A DNA stretch of 64,000 nucleotides from Aldehydirespirator sp965261105 (lineage in GTDB: Bacteria > Actinomycetota > Acidimicrobiia > Acidimicrobiales > Aldehydirespiratoraceae), in contig CBDHCM010000006.1 of the NCBI GenBank assembly GCA_965261105.1, forward strand, positions 186,001 to 250,000, written 5' to 3'. Below the pieces are notes generated by a model. That model did no database searches and was not told where the DNA came from. It worked only from the letters and a program-made list of their open reading frames with translations. Below, piece by piece: positions 49,782 to 57,755 of the stretch. A program made the position numbers and the translations under genes. Position 1 is the stretch's first letter. The number at the start of each line of letters is the position of its first letter.

Positions 49782-51107
49782 TCATTGGGCTAGACGGCGG
49801 GCTCGGGTCTCGGCCTCGGCCACCGCTTCGGCCATGTCGAGGGTCAGCACCCGGCCGTCCTCCACTACCTTGCGTCCGGCCACCCACACCCCGCTGATCG
49901 CGCCAGGCGAGCCCGACCACACGATCCGCGACAGCGGGTCGTCCTCTCCGGTGATCACCGGGTTCAGCGCCGGCTCGGCCGCCGACAGCGCCGTCATGTC
50001 GGCCCAGCATCCCGGTGCCAGCCGTCCCAGGTCGGTGCCCCACCCCAGCACCTCGGCCGCCCCCGCGGTGGTCATCCGCAGCGCCTCGGCCGGCGGGAGC
50101 GTCTGGGCGTCGCCGGAGCGGACCCGGGCGGTGCGGATGGCGGTGCGCATCTCCTCGAACAGGTCGAGGCGATGGTGCGACGCGGGCCCGTCGGTGCCGA
50201 TGGACACCCGCAGCCCGGCCGCCCGCATCTCCTCCACCGGCGCCACCCCGGAGGCGTGCTTGGCGTTGGAGCACGGGCAGTGCACCACCGCGGTGTCGTT
50301 GCGGGCCAGCACCTCGATGTCGTCGGCTGTGAGCCACACGCCGTGGGCCGCGATCACGTCGCCGTCGAGCAGCCCCAGCGATTCCAGATATTCCGGCGCC
50401 CCCAGCCCTCCGGAACGCTTCCGCACCGCGGCGTCCTCCCACTGCTGCTCGGCCAGATGGGTGTGCACGGGCATGCCGGTGTCGGCCGCGTGGGAGGCGA
50501 TGGCGCTCAGGCACTCCTTCGACACCGAGTAGGCCGCGTGGGCCGCGAACCCCGCCCCGATCAGGTCGTTGCCGGCCCAGCGGTCCCGCAGCGCCACCAT
50601 CTCGTCGAGCTGGTCGGGCCACGGTCCGGCTGCGTTGAAGTCCGGATCCTCGATCACGCCCGGGCTCACCAGGCATCGCAGCCCCGCGTCGGTGGCGCCC
50701 TCGGCGAGGGCCTGGCCGTGGAAGTACATCTCCATTGTGGTGGTGATGCCGTTGGTGAGCAGTTCGGCCGCCCCCAGCCGCATCCCGGCCCGCACGTCGC
50801 CACCGGTGAGCTTCGACTCGCGGGGCCACATCACCTCGTGCAGCCACCGGTCCACTGGCAGTCCCTCGCCCGCGCCCCGCAGCAGCACCATCGGCGTGTG
50901 GCAGTGGGCGCTGATGAGGCCCGGCATGAGGATCCCGGCTCGGTGCACGGCGGTGCCCGGTTCGAGTTCGGGTGCAGCCGCGGCCGGGCCGCGCCACACG
51001 ATCCGCCCGTCGTCGCCCACATCCACAGCCCCGTCCGCTATCGGCGCGGGCACACCCCCGACCGGCCCGTCCATGGTGACGAGCAGGTCGCACAGGTACC
51101 GGTCCAT
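49782..51107 (-). CDS. mtaD: MtaD-like MTA/SAH deaminase
   Basis: A 441-residue amidohydrolase with SAHCHTPMVLLRGAGEGLPV near residue 68, WPRESKLTGGDVRAGMRLGA near 95, and metal ligands in HTHLAEQ, AHGVWL and GTDGPASHH. These fit the 5'-methylthioadenosine/S-adenosylhomocysteine deaminase family. ATG 51107 is used. It diverges from mtnA over a repeat-filled 414-bp gap. Deamination of MTA to methylthioinosine followed by phosphorolysis and MtnA would form a complete branch of methionine salvage. Confidence 0.82.
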   Translation of the reverse strand: MDRYLCDLLVTMDGPVGGVPAPIADGAVDVGDDGRIVWRGPAAAAPELEPGTAVHRAGILMPGLISAHCHTPMVLLRGAGEGLPVDRWLHEVMWPRESKLTGGDVRAGMRLGAAELLTNGITTTMEMYFHGQALAEGATDAGLRCLVSPGVIEDPDFNAAGPWPDQLDEMVALRDRWAGNDLIGAGFAAHAAYSVSKECLSAIASHAADTGMPVHTHLAEQQWEDAAVRKRSGGLGAPEYLESLGLLDGDVIAAHGVWLTADDIEVLARNDTAVVHCPCSNAKHASGVAPVEEMRAAGLRVSIGTDGPASHHRLDLFEEMRTAIRTARVRSGDAQTLPPAEALRMTTAGAAEVLGWGTDLGRLAPGCWADMTALSAAEPALNPVITGEDDPLSRIVWSGSPGAISGVWVAGRKVVEDGRVLTLDMAEAVAEAETRARRLAQ

Positions 51108-51195
51108 CAAGCCCCACACTAGAGAGCTGCACTGACATGCGGCGAGCTTGGCGAGCCGCACTCGGACGGGTCTGAGAGCATCCCGGCCGGACTGG

Positions 51196-51420
51196 CTCGT
51201 TCTGTGTTCCGAACCGGCCGCATGGGCGTATTTCGCACACGGATGGGGGCTGGGGCGTCTGGTCGTTCTGTGTGCCGGAATCGGCCGCATGGGCGTATTT
51301 CCTCCCTCAGATGGGGGCTGGGGCGTCTGGTCGTTCTGTGTTCCGAATCGGCCGCATGGGCGTATTTCCGCACACGGATGGGGCCTGGGGCGCCTGGTCG
51401 TTCTGTGTGCCGAAACCGGC
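51196..51420. repeat. 67-bp tandem repeat between mtaD and mtnA
   Basis: CGTTCTGTGT-type units at 51198, 51264, 51332 and 51399 (periods 66, 68, 67), each with CGGCCGCATGGGCGTATTT and GGATGGGG-CTGGGGCG. It fills most of the 414-bp gap (51108-51521), which holds no gene. Promoters for both divergent genes must lie in or beside it. Sharing of one unit would place identical elements before both genes. Confidence 0.9.
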
Positions 51421-51521
51421 CACGCAGGCGCACTTGCGCGCACAGAACGCGGGGAAGCGCCGCACGCACCAAGTCACACCCCCCGATCGGCCTGCCCCGC
51501 CGCAACTAGCCTGCCGAGGGC

Positions 51522-52541
51522 ATGGACGGCAGTGGACTGCGGACGCTGGACTGGGTCGGCGGAGCCGAAGGCGCGGTCGAGATGGTCGACCAGACCGCCC
51601 TGCCCGCCGCCTACACCATGCTGCGCATCGACAATGTGCCCGACATGGTGGCCGCCATCCGCCGGCTGTCGGTGCGGGGCGCCCCCGCCATCGGAGTGGC
51701 CGGCGCCTTCGGGGTGGCGCTGGCCGTGCGGGCCCGCGGCACCAGCGGCCCGGCGTTCGATGACGATGTGGCCCAGCTCCGCCGGGCCCGGCCCACAGCG
51801 GTGAACCTGGCCCGCATGGTCGACCGGGCCGCGGCCCGCGCCTGCGAGGGCTTCGACGCCGTCCTGGCCGAGGCCCTGGCCGTCCGTGACGAGGAGCTGG
51901 CCGCCTCCGTTGCCATGGGCACCCTCGGCGCCGACCTGGTGCTCGACCTGGTGGGCCGCGCCGACGTCCGGGCCATGACCATCTGCAACACCGGCGGCCT
52001 GGCCGCGGTGGAGCGGGGCACCGCCTTGGCCGTGATCCAGACCCTGCACGAGCGGGGCCGGCTGGCCGAGGCTCTGGCCCTGGAGACGAGGCCCCTGCTG
52101 CAGGGGGCCCGCCTCACCGCCTGGGAGCTGGACCGCATGGGCGCTCCGCACCGCCTGCTGGTCGACTCGGCCGGCCCGTTCATGCTGGCTCGGGGCGAGG
52201 CCGACGTGGTGCTCACCGGCGCTGACCGGGTCGCTGCCAACGGCGACACCGCCAACAAGATCGGCACGTTCTCGCTGGCGCTGGGCGCCCGCCACGCCGG
52301 CGTGCCCTTCATCGTGGTCGCCCCCGAGTCCACCGTCGACGCCGACACCCCCGACGGCGCCGGCATCGAGATCGAGGACCGGGGCACCGACGAGGTGGTG
52401 TCGCTGGCCGGCGTGGCCACCGCCCCCGACGGCACCGCTGCTGCCAACCCCGCCTTCGACGTCACCCCCGCCGAGCTGATCACCGCGGTAGTAACCGACC
52501 GCCGCATAGTCCGCCTAGACCAGCACCAAACCCCCGCCTAG
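51522..52541 (+). CDS. mtnA: methylthioribose-1-phosphate isomerase
   Basis: A 339-residue MtnA/eIF2B-like protein. Motifs are RGAPAIGVAGAFGVALA near residue 51, the catalytic cysteine in TICNTGGLA near 154, and the catalytic Asp in TGADRVAANGDTANKIGT near 236. It converts the aldose 5-methylthioribose 1-phosphate to the ketose. In organisms without the full methionine salvage route the same enzyme isomerises 5-deoxyribose 1-phosphate. No mtnB, mtnC or aldolase gene is present, which favours a partial or 5-deoxyribose-type pathway here. Confidence 0.92.
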   Translation: MDGSGLRTLDWVGGAEGAVEMVDQTALPAAYTMLRIDNVPDMVAAIRRLSVRGAPAIGVAGAFGVALAVRARGTSGPAFDDDVAQLRRARPTAVNLARMVDRAAARACEGFDAVLAEALAVRDEELAASVAMGTLGADLVLDLVGRADVRAMTICNTGGLAAVERGTALAVIQTLHERGRLAEALALETRPLLQGARLTAWELDRMGAPHRLLVDSAGPFMLARGEADVVLTGADRVAANGDTANKIGTFSLALGARHAGVPFIVVAPESTVDADTPDGAGIEIEDRGTDEVVSLAGVATAPDGTAAANPAFDVTPAELITAVVTDRRIVRLDQHQTPA

Positions 52542-52560
52542 CCGCGGCACCGCGGGGTCC

Positions 52561-52875
52561 TCAGCCAGCTCGGATGTCCTCCAATGGCTCGGCCGTCAGC
52601 TCGAGTTCCAATGCCCCGGCGAGGGCAACGACCGTCGACAGGGTTGGATTGGGGCTTTCCGCTGAGAACAGCCGCCGGATCACCTCAGGGCGAAGATCTG
52701 CCCGACGGGCAAGTTCTGCCTTGCTTAGCTTCAGGTTGCACCGACGCTCGTCTAGTGCGCGAATGATGGCATCGATCTGCTTGATGTGACGCCTTGCTGC
52801 GATGTAGGCGCGGTCGTGCTCCGGATCCTCTCGGCGGGTCTTGAGATATCGCTCAGCTCCGGTGAGTTCGGACAT
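52561..52875 (-). CDS. HigA-like helix-turn-helix protein
   Basis: A 104-residue protein with a C-terminal XRE-type helix-turn-helix (LSKAELARRADLRPEVIRRL, about residue 49) followed by PTLSTVVALAGALELEL. The N-terminus is a charged helix. This is the usual layout of HigA-type antitoxins. No toxin gene adjoins it: the upstream side opens to a divergent truncated oxidoreductase. It may be an orphan antitoxin or a plain regulator. Confidence 0.7.
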   Translation of the reverse strand: MSELTGAERYLKTRREDPEHDRAYIAARRHIKQIDAIIRALDERRCNLKLSKAELARRADLRPEVIRRLFSAESPNPTLSTVVALAGALELELTAEPLEDIRAG

Positions 52876-52992
52876 AGGTTCACCATAGCGTGACATAAGA
52901 GTTACGGCTTGTAGCCGATCATCGGCTGGCAGTGGCTGGGCATCGTCCCCTGCATCAGCCCCCGGCTTAGTCGCAACGCTCCGAGGCGAAGT

Positions 52993-53418
52993 ATGGAAGG
53001 GGAAGTGACGGTGAAGTACGCGTTCTTCGACCTGCCGAACCGGGTGGACACCGCGGCGGCCAACGCGGCTCGGGCCGAGGCGGCTGGACTCGACCGCTAC
53101 ATGGTGGCCCAGGTCGAGCGGGCCGACCCGATCGCGGTGCTGGCCGTCGTGGCCGAACGGGTGCCCCGCATCGACCTGGCTACCGGCGTGATCGCGATCC
53201 AGTCGACGCTGCCCCAGCATCTCGCCCAGCAGGCCCGCACCGTCAACCAGATCAGCGGCGGCCGCTTCACGCTCGGCATAGGGGTGGGCCACGCGCCGAT
53301 CGTGACGCACGTGTTCGGGCTCGAGTGGAGCCGGCCGTACAGCCACATGGTGCAGTACCTCGACGCTCTGCTCCCGCTGCTGGCCGGCTGGGCCATGATC
53401 GAGGAAGGCTTGGACTGA
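52993..53418 (+). pseudogene. LLM oxidoreductase, C-terminally truncated
   Basis: The frame has the N-terminal half of a luciferase-like oxidoreductase: YAFFDLPNRVDTAAANAARA, LATGVIAIQSTLPQHLAQQA and GGRFTLGIGVGHAP. After HMVQYLDALLPLL it loses similarity and stops at 141 residues, about half the usual length. The lower half of the barrel is gone. Starts at ATG 52993 or GTG 53011. Confidence 0.7.
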
Positions 53419-53448
53419 CAGCCGGCCCCGGCCCCGGTAACCCGTCGG

Positions 53449-54651
53449 TCAGCCGTCCGCCTGCGGCCCGGCGTATTCCGCGAGGCGCATCCCTCGCCAT
53501 AGCAGCCCGACGACCAGCGCCACCACCATCAGCGCCGGGATCACCGTCCACACCAGGCTCCGCCCGGAGATGTCGTAGAGCCAGGCCCCCAGCACCGCCG
53601 TGATCCCGCCCAGCAGCACCTCGCCGGCGCCCATCAGGCCCTGGGCCGAGGCTTGGCGGTCGTCGGTCACCGTCTGTGAGTAGGCGTAGAGCCCGGCGGT
53701 GTAGCCCAGTCCCGCACCGATGCCCATCACCATCGACACCGCCACCAGGCTCCAGACCGAGTCGAACATGGCCAGCAGTGCCCCGGCTGCGGCCGACCCC
53801 AGAAGGCCGCCCACGCACAGCCGCAGGCCGCCGGTGCGCTGGGCCCACGCCCCCGCCACCGGGGCCAGCGCTCCCAACGGGATGGCGAACAGGGTGAAGC
53901 TCACGCCGACCTGCCATGTGGCTGCGCCGAGATCGACGAGGCTCACCGCCCACACCGCCTCCCACGCCCCGATCATCACGAACTGGCTGGTGACGAGCAG
54001 CAGCGTGCCGGCCACCACCCGGTCGCCCAATAGCCGTAGCGAGTTGGTGGTCCGGGTGCCGAGGGCGCCCTCGTCGGATTCGAGCCGGCCCATAAACAGC
54101 ACAGTGGCCACGGCGAGGCCGGCCAGGAGGTAGAAGGGCAAATCGAGGTTGAAGGCGTCGGCCAGCACGGCCGCGGCCGCCGGGGTGAGTGCGAACCAGA
54201 TCACTTCGACCACTCCGAGGCGGCCGAGGTTGCGGCCGGTGTGGGCGGGGTCGGCCAGGATGACGGTCCGGCGGATGGCGGGCTGGGCCGCCCCGATGGC
54301 GATGCCGAGGATCGCCCGTGAGCCGACCAGCGTCCAGAAGCCCGAGCTGGCCGCGAACCCCACCATGCTGGCCGCTGCGGCCACCAGCCCGATGCGGACC
54401 ATCAGCGGCGCGTGTCCCCGGTCGGCCACCCGGGCCAGGGTGATCTGGGTGACGAAGGCGGTGAAGAATCCCGCGCCCACGATCAGCCCGAGCTGGGTCT
54501 CGCTCAGCCCGAATTCGTCCCGCAGCTCGCCGAGCAGGGTGATGACCGAGCCCAGCGAGCCCATGCACAGTCCCTGGGCCAGATAGTAGGAGAGCAGCCG
54601 AGGCGCTCGGACGTCGTCGATCAGCAAGTCGCTGTCCCGTCGGATGGCCAC
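53449..54651 (-). CDS. MFS transporter
   Basis: A 400-residue major facilitator with about 12 hydrophobic segments. The loop 2-3 signature appears as ARVADRGHAPLMVRIG, and the second half repeats the pattern with GAWAQRTGGLRLCVGG. No substrate can be predicted. It faces the truncated LLM gene and is separated from the ytcJ remnant by a short gap. A small-molecule efflux role is the default guess. Confidence 0.85.
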   Translation of the reverse strand: MAIRRDSDLLIDDVRAPRLLSYYLAQGLCMGSLGSVITLLGELRDEFGLSETQLGLIVGAGFFTAFVTQITLARVADRGHAPLMVRIGLVAAAASMVGFAASSGFWTLVGSRAILGIAIGAAQPAIRRTVILADPAHTGRNLGRLGVVEVIWFALTPAAAAVLADAFNLDLPFYLLAGLAVATVLFMGRLESDEGALGTRTTNSLRLLGDRVVAGTLLLVTSQFVMIGAWEAVWAVSLVDLGAATWQVGVSFTLFAIPLGALAPVAGAWAQRTGGLRLCVGGLLGSAAAGALLAMFDSVWSLVAVSMVMGIGAGLGYTAGLYAYSQTVTDDRQASAQGLMGAGEVLLGGITAVLGAWLYDISGRSLVWTVIPALMVVALVVGLLWRGMRLAEYAGPQADG

Positions 54652-54696
54652 GCCCGTCGGATGGCCATGCCCGTGCGCGGTCTACGCCTCAGCACG

Positions 54697-54942
54697 TCAA
54701 CGCCCCCAGCACGCCATGGGCACGTCGGGGACGGTCACCGGCGCGTCCGACGAAAGCACCACCGGCAGCCCGCCGTAGCGGTACGCCCCCGGCGCGTAGA
54801 TGCGCTCGGCCAGCGCCGGGTGGTCGCGCCGCACGTCGTCGTCGTAGCGGTACGCCCCCGGCGCGTAGATGCGCTCGGCCAGCGCCGGGTGGTCGCGCCG
54901 CACGTCGTCGTCGTAGCGGTACACCTGGGTGGGCTGGGGCAC
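54697..54942 (-). pseudogene. YtcJ-type amidohydrolase fragment with internal duplication
   Basis: An 81-residue frame ending YGGLPVVLSSDAPVTVPDVP. The PxxLSSDAPV segment is the metal-site strand near the end of YtcJ-type amidohydrolases. A 23-residue block (YRYDDDVRRDHPALAERIYA plus PGA) occurs twice through a 69-bp tandem duplication. Both the N-terminal barrel and the final domain are missing. Confidence 0.5.
54775..54912. repeat. perfect 69-bp tandem duplication
   Basis: 54775-54843 is repeated exactly as 54844-54912, keeping the reading frame of the ytcJ-like fragment. Perfect identity in a dead gene argues that the duplication is recent. Confidence 0.93.
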
Positions 54943-54967
54943 CGGCCAAGCGTTTGGGCTGTGCGCG

Positions 54968-55315
54968 TCAAAGTTGTAGGTGCAGGCGCGCGGCGTCGTC
55001 GATCTGCGCCATGAGATCGAGCGGCACCATGCCGACCAGGCTGCCGATGCGTCTGACGTCTACCGATCTGATCTGTTCGGCCTGGGCCTTCGAGTCAAGG
55101 CTGAGGCCGGTGCTGGCCGCGGCCAGCATCACTTGGAACGGGTGGACCACTTCAGTGTTGGAGGTGACCGGAACGACTGTCACCACACCTCGCCCCAGAA
55201 GAGCAGCGATCGTGTTGGCGCCGTCGTTGCTGACGATCACTGCGGGACGGGTCCGCGCCGACTCGGTCCCGATGACCGGGTCCAGGCCGGCAGTGCGGAT
55301 CTCGCCCCGTCGCAT
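54968..55315 (-). CDS. mazF: MazF-family endoribonuclease toxin
   Basis: A 115-residue MazF. It starts RRGEIRTAGLDPVIGTESAR, has RPAVIVSND and VVPVTSNTE, and the DSKAQAEQIRSVDVRRIG segment that forms the dimer and active-site region. The catalytic Arg and Thr positions are present. The ATG at 55315 overlaps the mazE stop by one base (TGATG). The family cleaves mRNA or tRNA at short sequence motifs. The pair looks intact and functional. Confidence 0.9.
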   Translation of the reverse strand: MRRGEIRTAGLDPVIGTESARTRPAVIVSNDGANTIAALLGRGVVTVVPVTSNTEVVHPFQVMLAAASTGLSLDSKAQAEQIRSVDVRRIGSLVGMVPLDLMAQIDDAARLHLQL

Positions 55316-55539
55316 CAGTCCCGGTTGAGACCGTCCGCAACGGCGGCATCCCAAGCGCTGTCCTCGCCGCCGCTGCCCCACTCCGTGAACGCTGCCGCGT
55401 AGTGCGGCGACAGCTCATTGGCCCTCAGCAGTCGTATCGCCCGCTGCAAGGCCGCCGACCGGGACGCCATGCCATGGGATTGGACGTAATCGTCGAGGAA
55501 CGCGACATCGCCGTCCGGAATGCTCACACTGACCTTCAT
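55315..55539 (-). CDS. mazE: MazE-family ribbon-helix-helix antitoxin
   Basis: A 74-residue protein with an N-terminal ribbon-helix-helix (MKVSVSIPDGDVAFLDDYVQ, then ASRSAALQRAIRLLR) and an acidic C-terminal tail (EWGSGGEDSAWDAAV) that would wrap around MazF. This is the MazE6-like layout of mycobacteria. ATG 55539 is chosen because the RHH begins there; the longer frame adds non-conserved residues. AT-rich inverted repeats directly upstream are likely its operator. Confidence 0.85.
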   Translation of the reverse strand: MKVSVSIPDGDVAFLDDYVQSHGMASRSAALQRAIRLLRANELSPHYAAAFTEWGSGGEDSAWDAAVADGLNRD

Positions 55540-55557
55540 AACTACAATGCTACCAGA

Positions 55558-55576
55558 GTAGTAATGCACATACTAC
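55558..55576. promoter_or_regulatory. mazEF operator candidate
   Basis: GTAGT (55558-55562) and ACTAC (55572-55576) are inverted around a 9-base centre, and CTAC-N4-GTAG lies just before. RHH antitoxins bind short repeated half-sites of this kind. The site is shared with the divergent gene at 55578. Confidence 0.4.
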
Positions 55577-55577
55577 C

Positions 55578-55931
55578 ATGGTCCTTGAACCTCCTGCGTT
55601 AGAGATGGAGGCCGAACAGAGCGGCGCCGGCAAGCCCTGGTGGGGTGTCTCCATCGGGCAGATTGCTGAGCGGGTGGGCAAGAGCGTCAACGAGATTGGC
55701 CCGCAGTTGGACTCTCTCGCTGACGACGGCTACGTCTCCGTCAAGTGCAACACACCTACCAGCGGCCATCCCCACCGGCACATGGGCGTCAGACTGCTTC
55801 CCGAGGGCCGGAAGGCATTGGGGGGTGACCTCCACCGGTGGATGCAAGTGATCGGCCATGATGGCCGGTCTCAGACCAGCATCCGATCCGGTGGAGGTTC
55901 ACAGTATGGCACAGCGTCTCAGTTTCGATGA
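55578..55931 (+). CDS. small winged-helix-like protein
   Basis: A 117-residue frame. Residues 20-75 look like a winged helix (GVSIGQIAERVGKSVNEIGP, then LDSLADDGYVSVKC). The tail after about residue 90 is Ser/Gly-rich and less convincing. It is divergent from mazE and may be a regulator. I cannot name a family. The overlap with the following small frame suggests the 3' end may be misread. Confidence 0.4.
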   Translation: MVLEPPALEMEAEQSGAGKPWWGVSIGQIAERVGKSVNEIGPQLDSLADDGYVSVKCNTPTSGHPHRHMGVRLLPEGRKALGGDLHRWMQVIGHDGRSQTSIRSGGGSQYGTASQFR

Positions 55932-56058
55932 GCGCGCCCGCGCCGAGTCTGACAATCCCGACGAACAGTCACGCCTCAGGTCGCTTGCCTAGCAGTTGCG
56001 AGAGGCCGGACCGGGCATCGCCGTAACTCTGCTTCTGGAGGGCATCAATCACCTCTGA
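55906..56058 (+). pseudogene. small ORF interrupted by an amber codon
   Basis: A strong GGAGG eight bases before ATG 55906 opens a frame MAQRLSFDERARAESDNPDE. It stops at TAG 55990-55992 and then continues QLREAGPGIAVTLLLEGINH to TGA 56058. Both halves look protein-like. Either a nonsense mutation split a 50-codon gene or the first 28 codons stand alone. Function unknown. Confidence 0.35.
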
Positions 56059-56636
56059 GGTTCGGCGAGGCCGTTGTCGGACTGAGAACGGTGGATCAGT
56101 GAGGACGGAGCCCCCCAAGTCGCCTCGTCAGCAATTCGCTGCTTGATGCGAGACACGATTCCTTCCCAGTCATCTTTCATGGGCACTGCACCCCGCTCGT
56201 GAGCAAAGATGAGGACATCCTCGATGAGCACCCGTCCCGATGGAATGTGCATGCCGCCTCGGTCCCTTCCAGCACCGGCAAGGCGAGGGTGAATGTGCGG
56301 GTACCAGACATTCGAACCGTCATCGGGATGCCAGTGAAACTCGACGGCCAACTTTCCACCCAGCGTCACCGTATGGATGTAACTGCGTGTAGAGACTCTC
56401 CACTGCCCATCCGGGTCGCTTGCCTGGTGAATCTCGTAGCTGATCGAACAGGTGATTTCAACTTGCGGCCCGGTCGATTGGAGTGATAGCGGTTGTCCGC
56501 GGTTGACGGTGAGAATGCCAGGCTTACTGGGTTCCCGAGAAGTGCCGGTGACGCCGGTATGAGCGAAACAGGCGATTGCCTCTTGGATGAGTTTGCGGAA
56601 CCCCTTGAAGGCGTCAGCGGGCGTTCGGCCAGCCAC
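56049..56636 (-). CDS. hypothetical protein, second gene of a small pair
   Basis: A 195-residue protein I do not recognise. It has an N-terminal helical part (DAFKGFRKLIQEAIACF), a beta-rich centre, and a conserved-looking His cluster (VEFHWHPDD, then WYPHIHPRL) followed by GMHIPSGRVLIEDVLIFA. The spaced His/Asp residues could form a catalytic or metal site. It overlaps the small upstream gene by 23 bases. That order, small gene then larger gene with tight overlap, resembles toxin-antitoxin operons. Confidence 0.6.
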   Translation of the reverse strand: MAGRTPADAFKGFRKLIQEAIACFAHTGVTGTSREPSKPGILTVNRGQPLSLQSTGPQVEITCSISYEIHQASDPDGQWRVSTRSYIHTVTLGGKLAVEFHWHPDDGSNVWYPHIHPRLAGAGRDRGGMHIPSGRVLIEDVLIFAHERGAVPMKDDWEGIVSRIKQRIADEATWGAPSSLIHRSQSDNGLAEPQR

Positions 56637-56811
56637 TTGGTCTCAGTATGGCAACCTGCATGACTCCCGGTTCGTCTCTGCCGACGAACTCTCCGCTATC
56701 CCACCTACTTGCGAATTCTGCACCGTCGATATTCAGGAGACGGCGAGATGCGTCATCGAAGATATCCCATTGCTCTTTGGCGGAGATGAGTTCGAAGCTC
56801 ACGCTTCCCAT
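56614..56811 (-). CDS. small hypothetical protein, first gene of the pair
   Basis: A 65-residue protein: SFELISAKEQWDIFDDASRR, NIDGAEFASRWDSGEFVGRD and VMQVAILRPSG. Short proteins with WDxFDxASRxLL and FxxRWxxGEF patterns are common in actinobacteria, to my knowledge without assigned function. It precedes and overlaps the 195-residue gene, so it could be the antitoxin of a pair. It shows no helix-turn-helix. Confidence 0.6.
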   Translation of the reverse strand: MGSVSFELISAKEQWDIFDDASRRLLNIDGAEFASRWDSGEFVGRDEPGVMQVAILRPSGWPNAR

Positions 56812-57232
56812 CGCCTTGCTCCTCTCAGTGCGTATCCGTAACGCAGCATATCTGTTCCTTCGCCCGCTCTAGCGATCCACTTCTGCGCCGACGCTCTCAT
56901 CCTCCGGCAGCGCCCTGACCGGTGGGTCGCAGCGGCGCGAAAGGACGGAGGAGCGTCCCAGCGCCGAACCCGCCGATGTGATGTCCAATACACGTCCTGA
57001 CCTGCAGGTTCTCGCATCCCCGCAGATTTCATGGCCCTGAGGGCGTCACCCCTCATTGGGAGGTAAGCGCAGGTCACAGCGGCGCGAAACGGCACCTCCC
57101 CGGCGGAGCGACGCATCCGCCGCTCGTGGCCCGGACTTCACCCTGGAGCGCGAGGGGGCTGCCCGAGCGCTGAATCACACACAACAACACGGGGAGGCGG
57201 GTTGGCGCACGGTGGGCCTATGGTGTGGAGCG
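56812..57232. other. intergenic region, no gene seen
   Basis: About 420 bp between the small pair and the next gene. The only similarity noticed is the shared CAGCGGCGCGAAA at 56928-56940 and 57075-57087. Open frames are Arg-rich and unconvincing. Confidence 0.5.
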
Positions 57233-57643
57233 ATGTGGGAACTGCTAGCAGCAGGCGTGCTGGCTGTATCCGGTGCCGCTGTGACCTACTGGGCGGTACA
57301 GCGCACTCAGCGATTGGCTGACCAGTCCGAGCGTCGGCGTATGCGCCGCGATGTGCTCCGCAAGCTGGTCGGAACTCGCCACATGATTGTTCAGGGAGCC
57401 AAGTCTGTTCAGGGAGAGTTCTTCGCTGCCCTGAACGAGGTGGTGGTGGCGTTCTCCGATGACGATGAAGTCATGGAAGCGCTACGCCAGTTTGACAAGC
57501 TGGTCGCCCGAGGGTTCCGACCTGAAGACTTCGTTCTTCTCGCCCAGGCGATGGCCAGGGCGGCTGAGATGGGACCGCTTGACGAGCATCTGTTGGGGCA
57601 TCCGTTCGCCCCGAACCCAACCACGGGCCAACAGAGGCGGTAA
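57233..57643 (+). CDS. membrane-anchored DUF6680-like protein
   Basis: A 136-residue protein with one N-terminal membrane helix (LLAAGVLAVSGAAVTYWAV, residues 4-22). The soluble part contains RRDVLRKLVGTRHMIVQGAK, then EFFAALNEVVVAFSDDDEVM. The pattern of a membrane anchor followed by DVxxxLxxTR and AxNxVxVxF recalls DUF6680, a family without a known function. The start is the ATG before the hydrophobic helix. Confidence 0.5.
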   Translation: MWELLAAGVLAVSGAAVTYWAVQRTQRLADQSERRRMRRDVLRKLVGTRHMIVQGAKSVQGEFFAALNEVVVAFSDDDEVMEALRQFDKLVARGFRPEDFVLLAQAMARAAEMGPLDEHLLGHPFAPNPTTGQQRR

Positions 57644-57755
57644 CCGAGCCGAAGATTCTCGTGGGCAGCCCTCGGGCGAGGGTGTGTGCCGCTCCCGTGT
57701 CGTACGTCGCTCCTATGGTGCGAGCGACATAGACCGCAAGCCGGGGAGGTTGCCC

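Noticed and set aside
49278..50532. Plus-strand frames opposite the MtaD-like gene
   Set aside because: Composition is Ser/Pro/Arg-rich with no domain, while the minus strand has complete metal-binding motifs.
51108..51521. SAM-type riboswitch before mtnA
   Set aside because: The gap is filled with a tandem repeat and no conserved junction or kink-turn pattern could be found by eye.
55906..55992. N-terminus of an IS30 transposase
   Set aside because: The opening residues resemble one, but the sequence diverges after a dozen residues and the IS30 relic at 58522 is on the other strand and 2.5 kb away.
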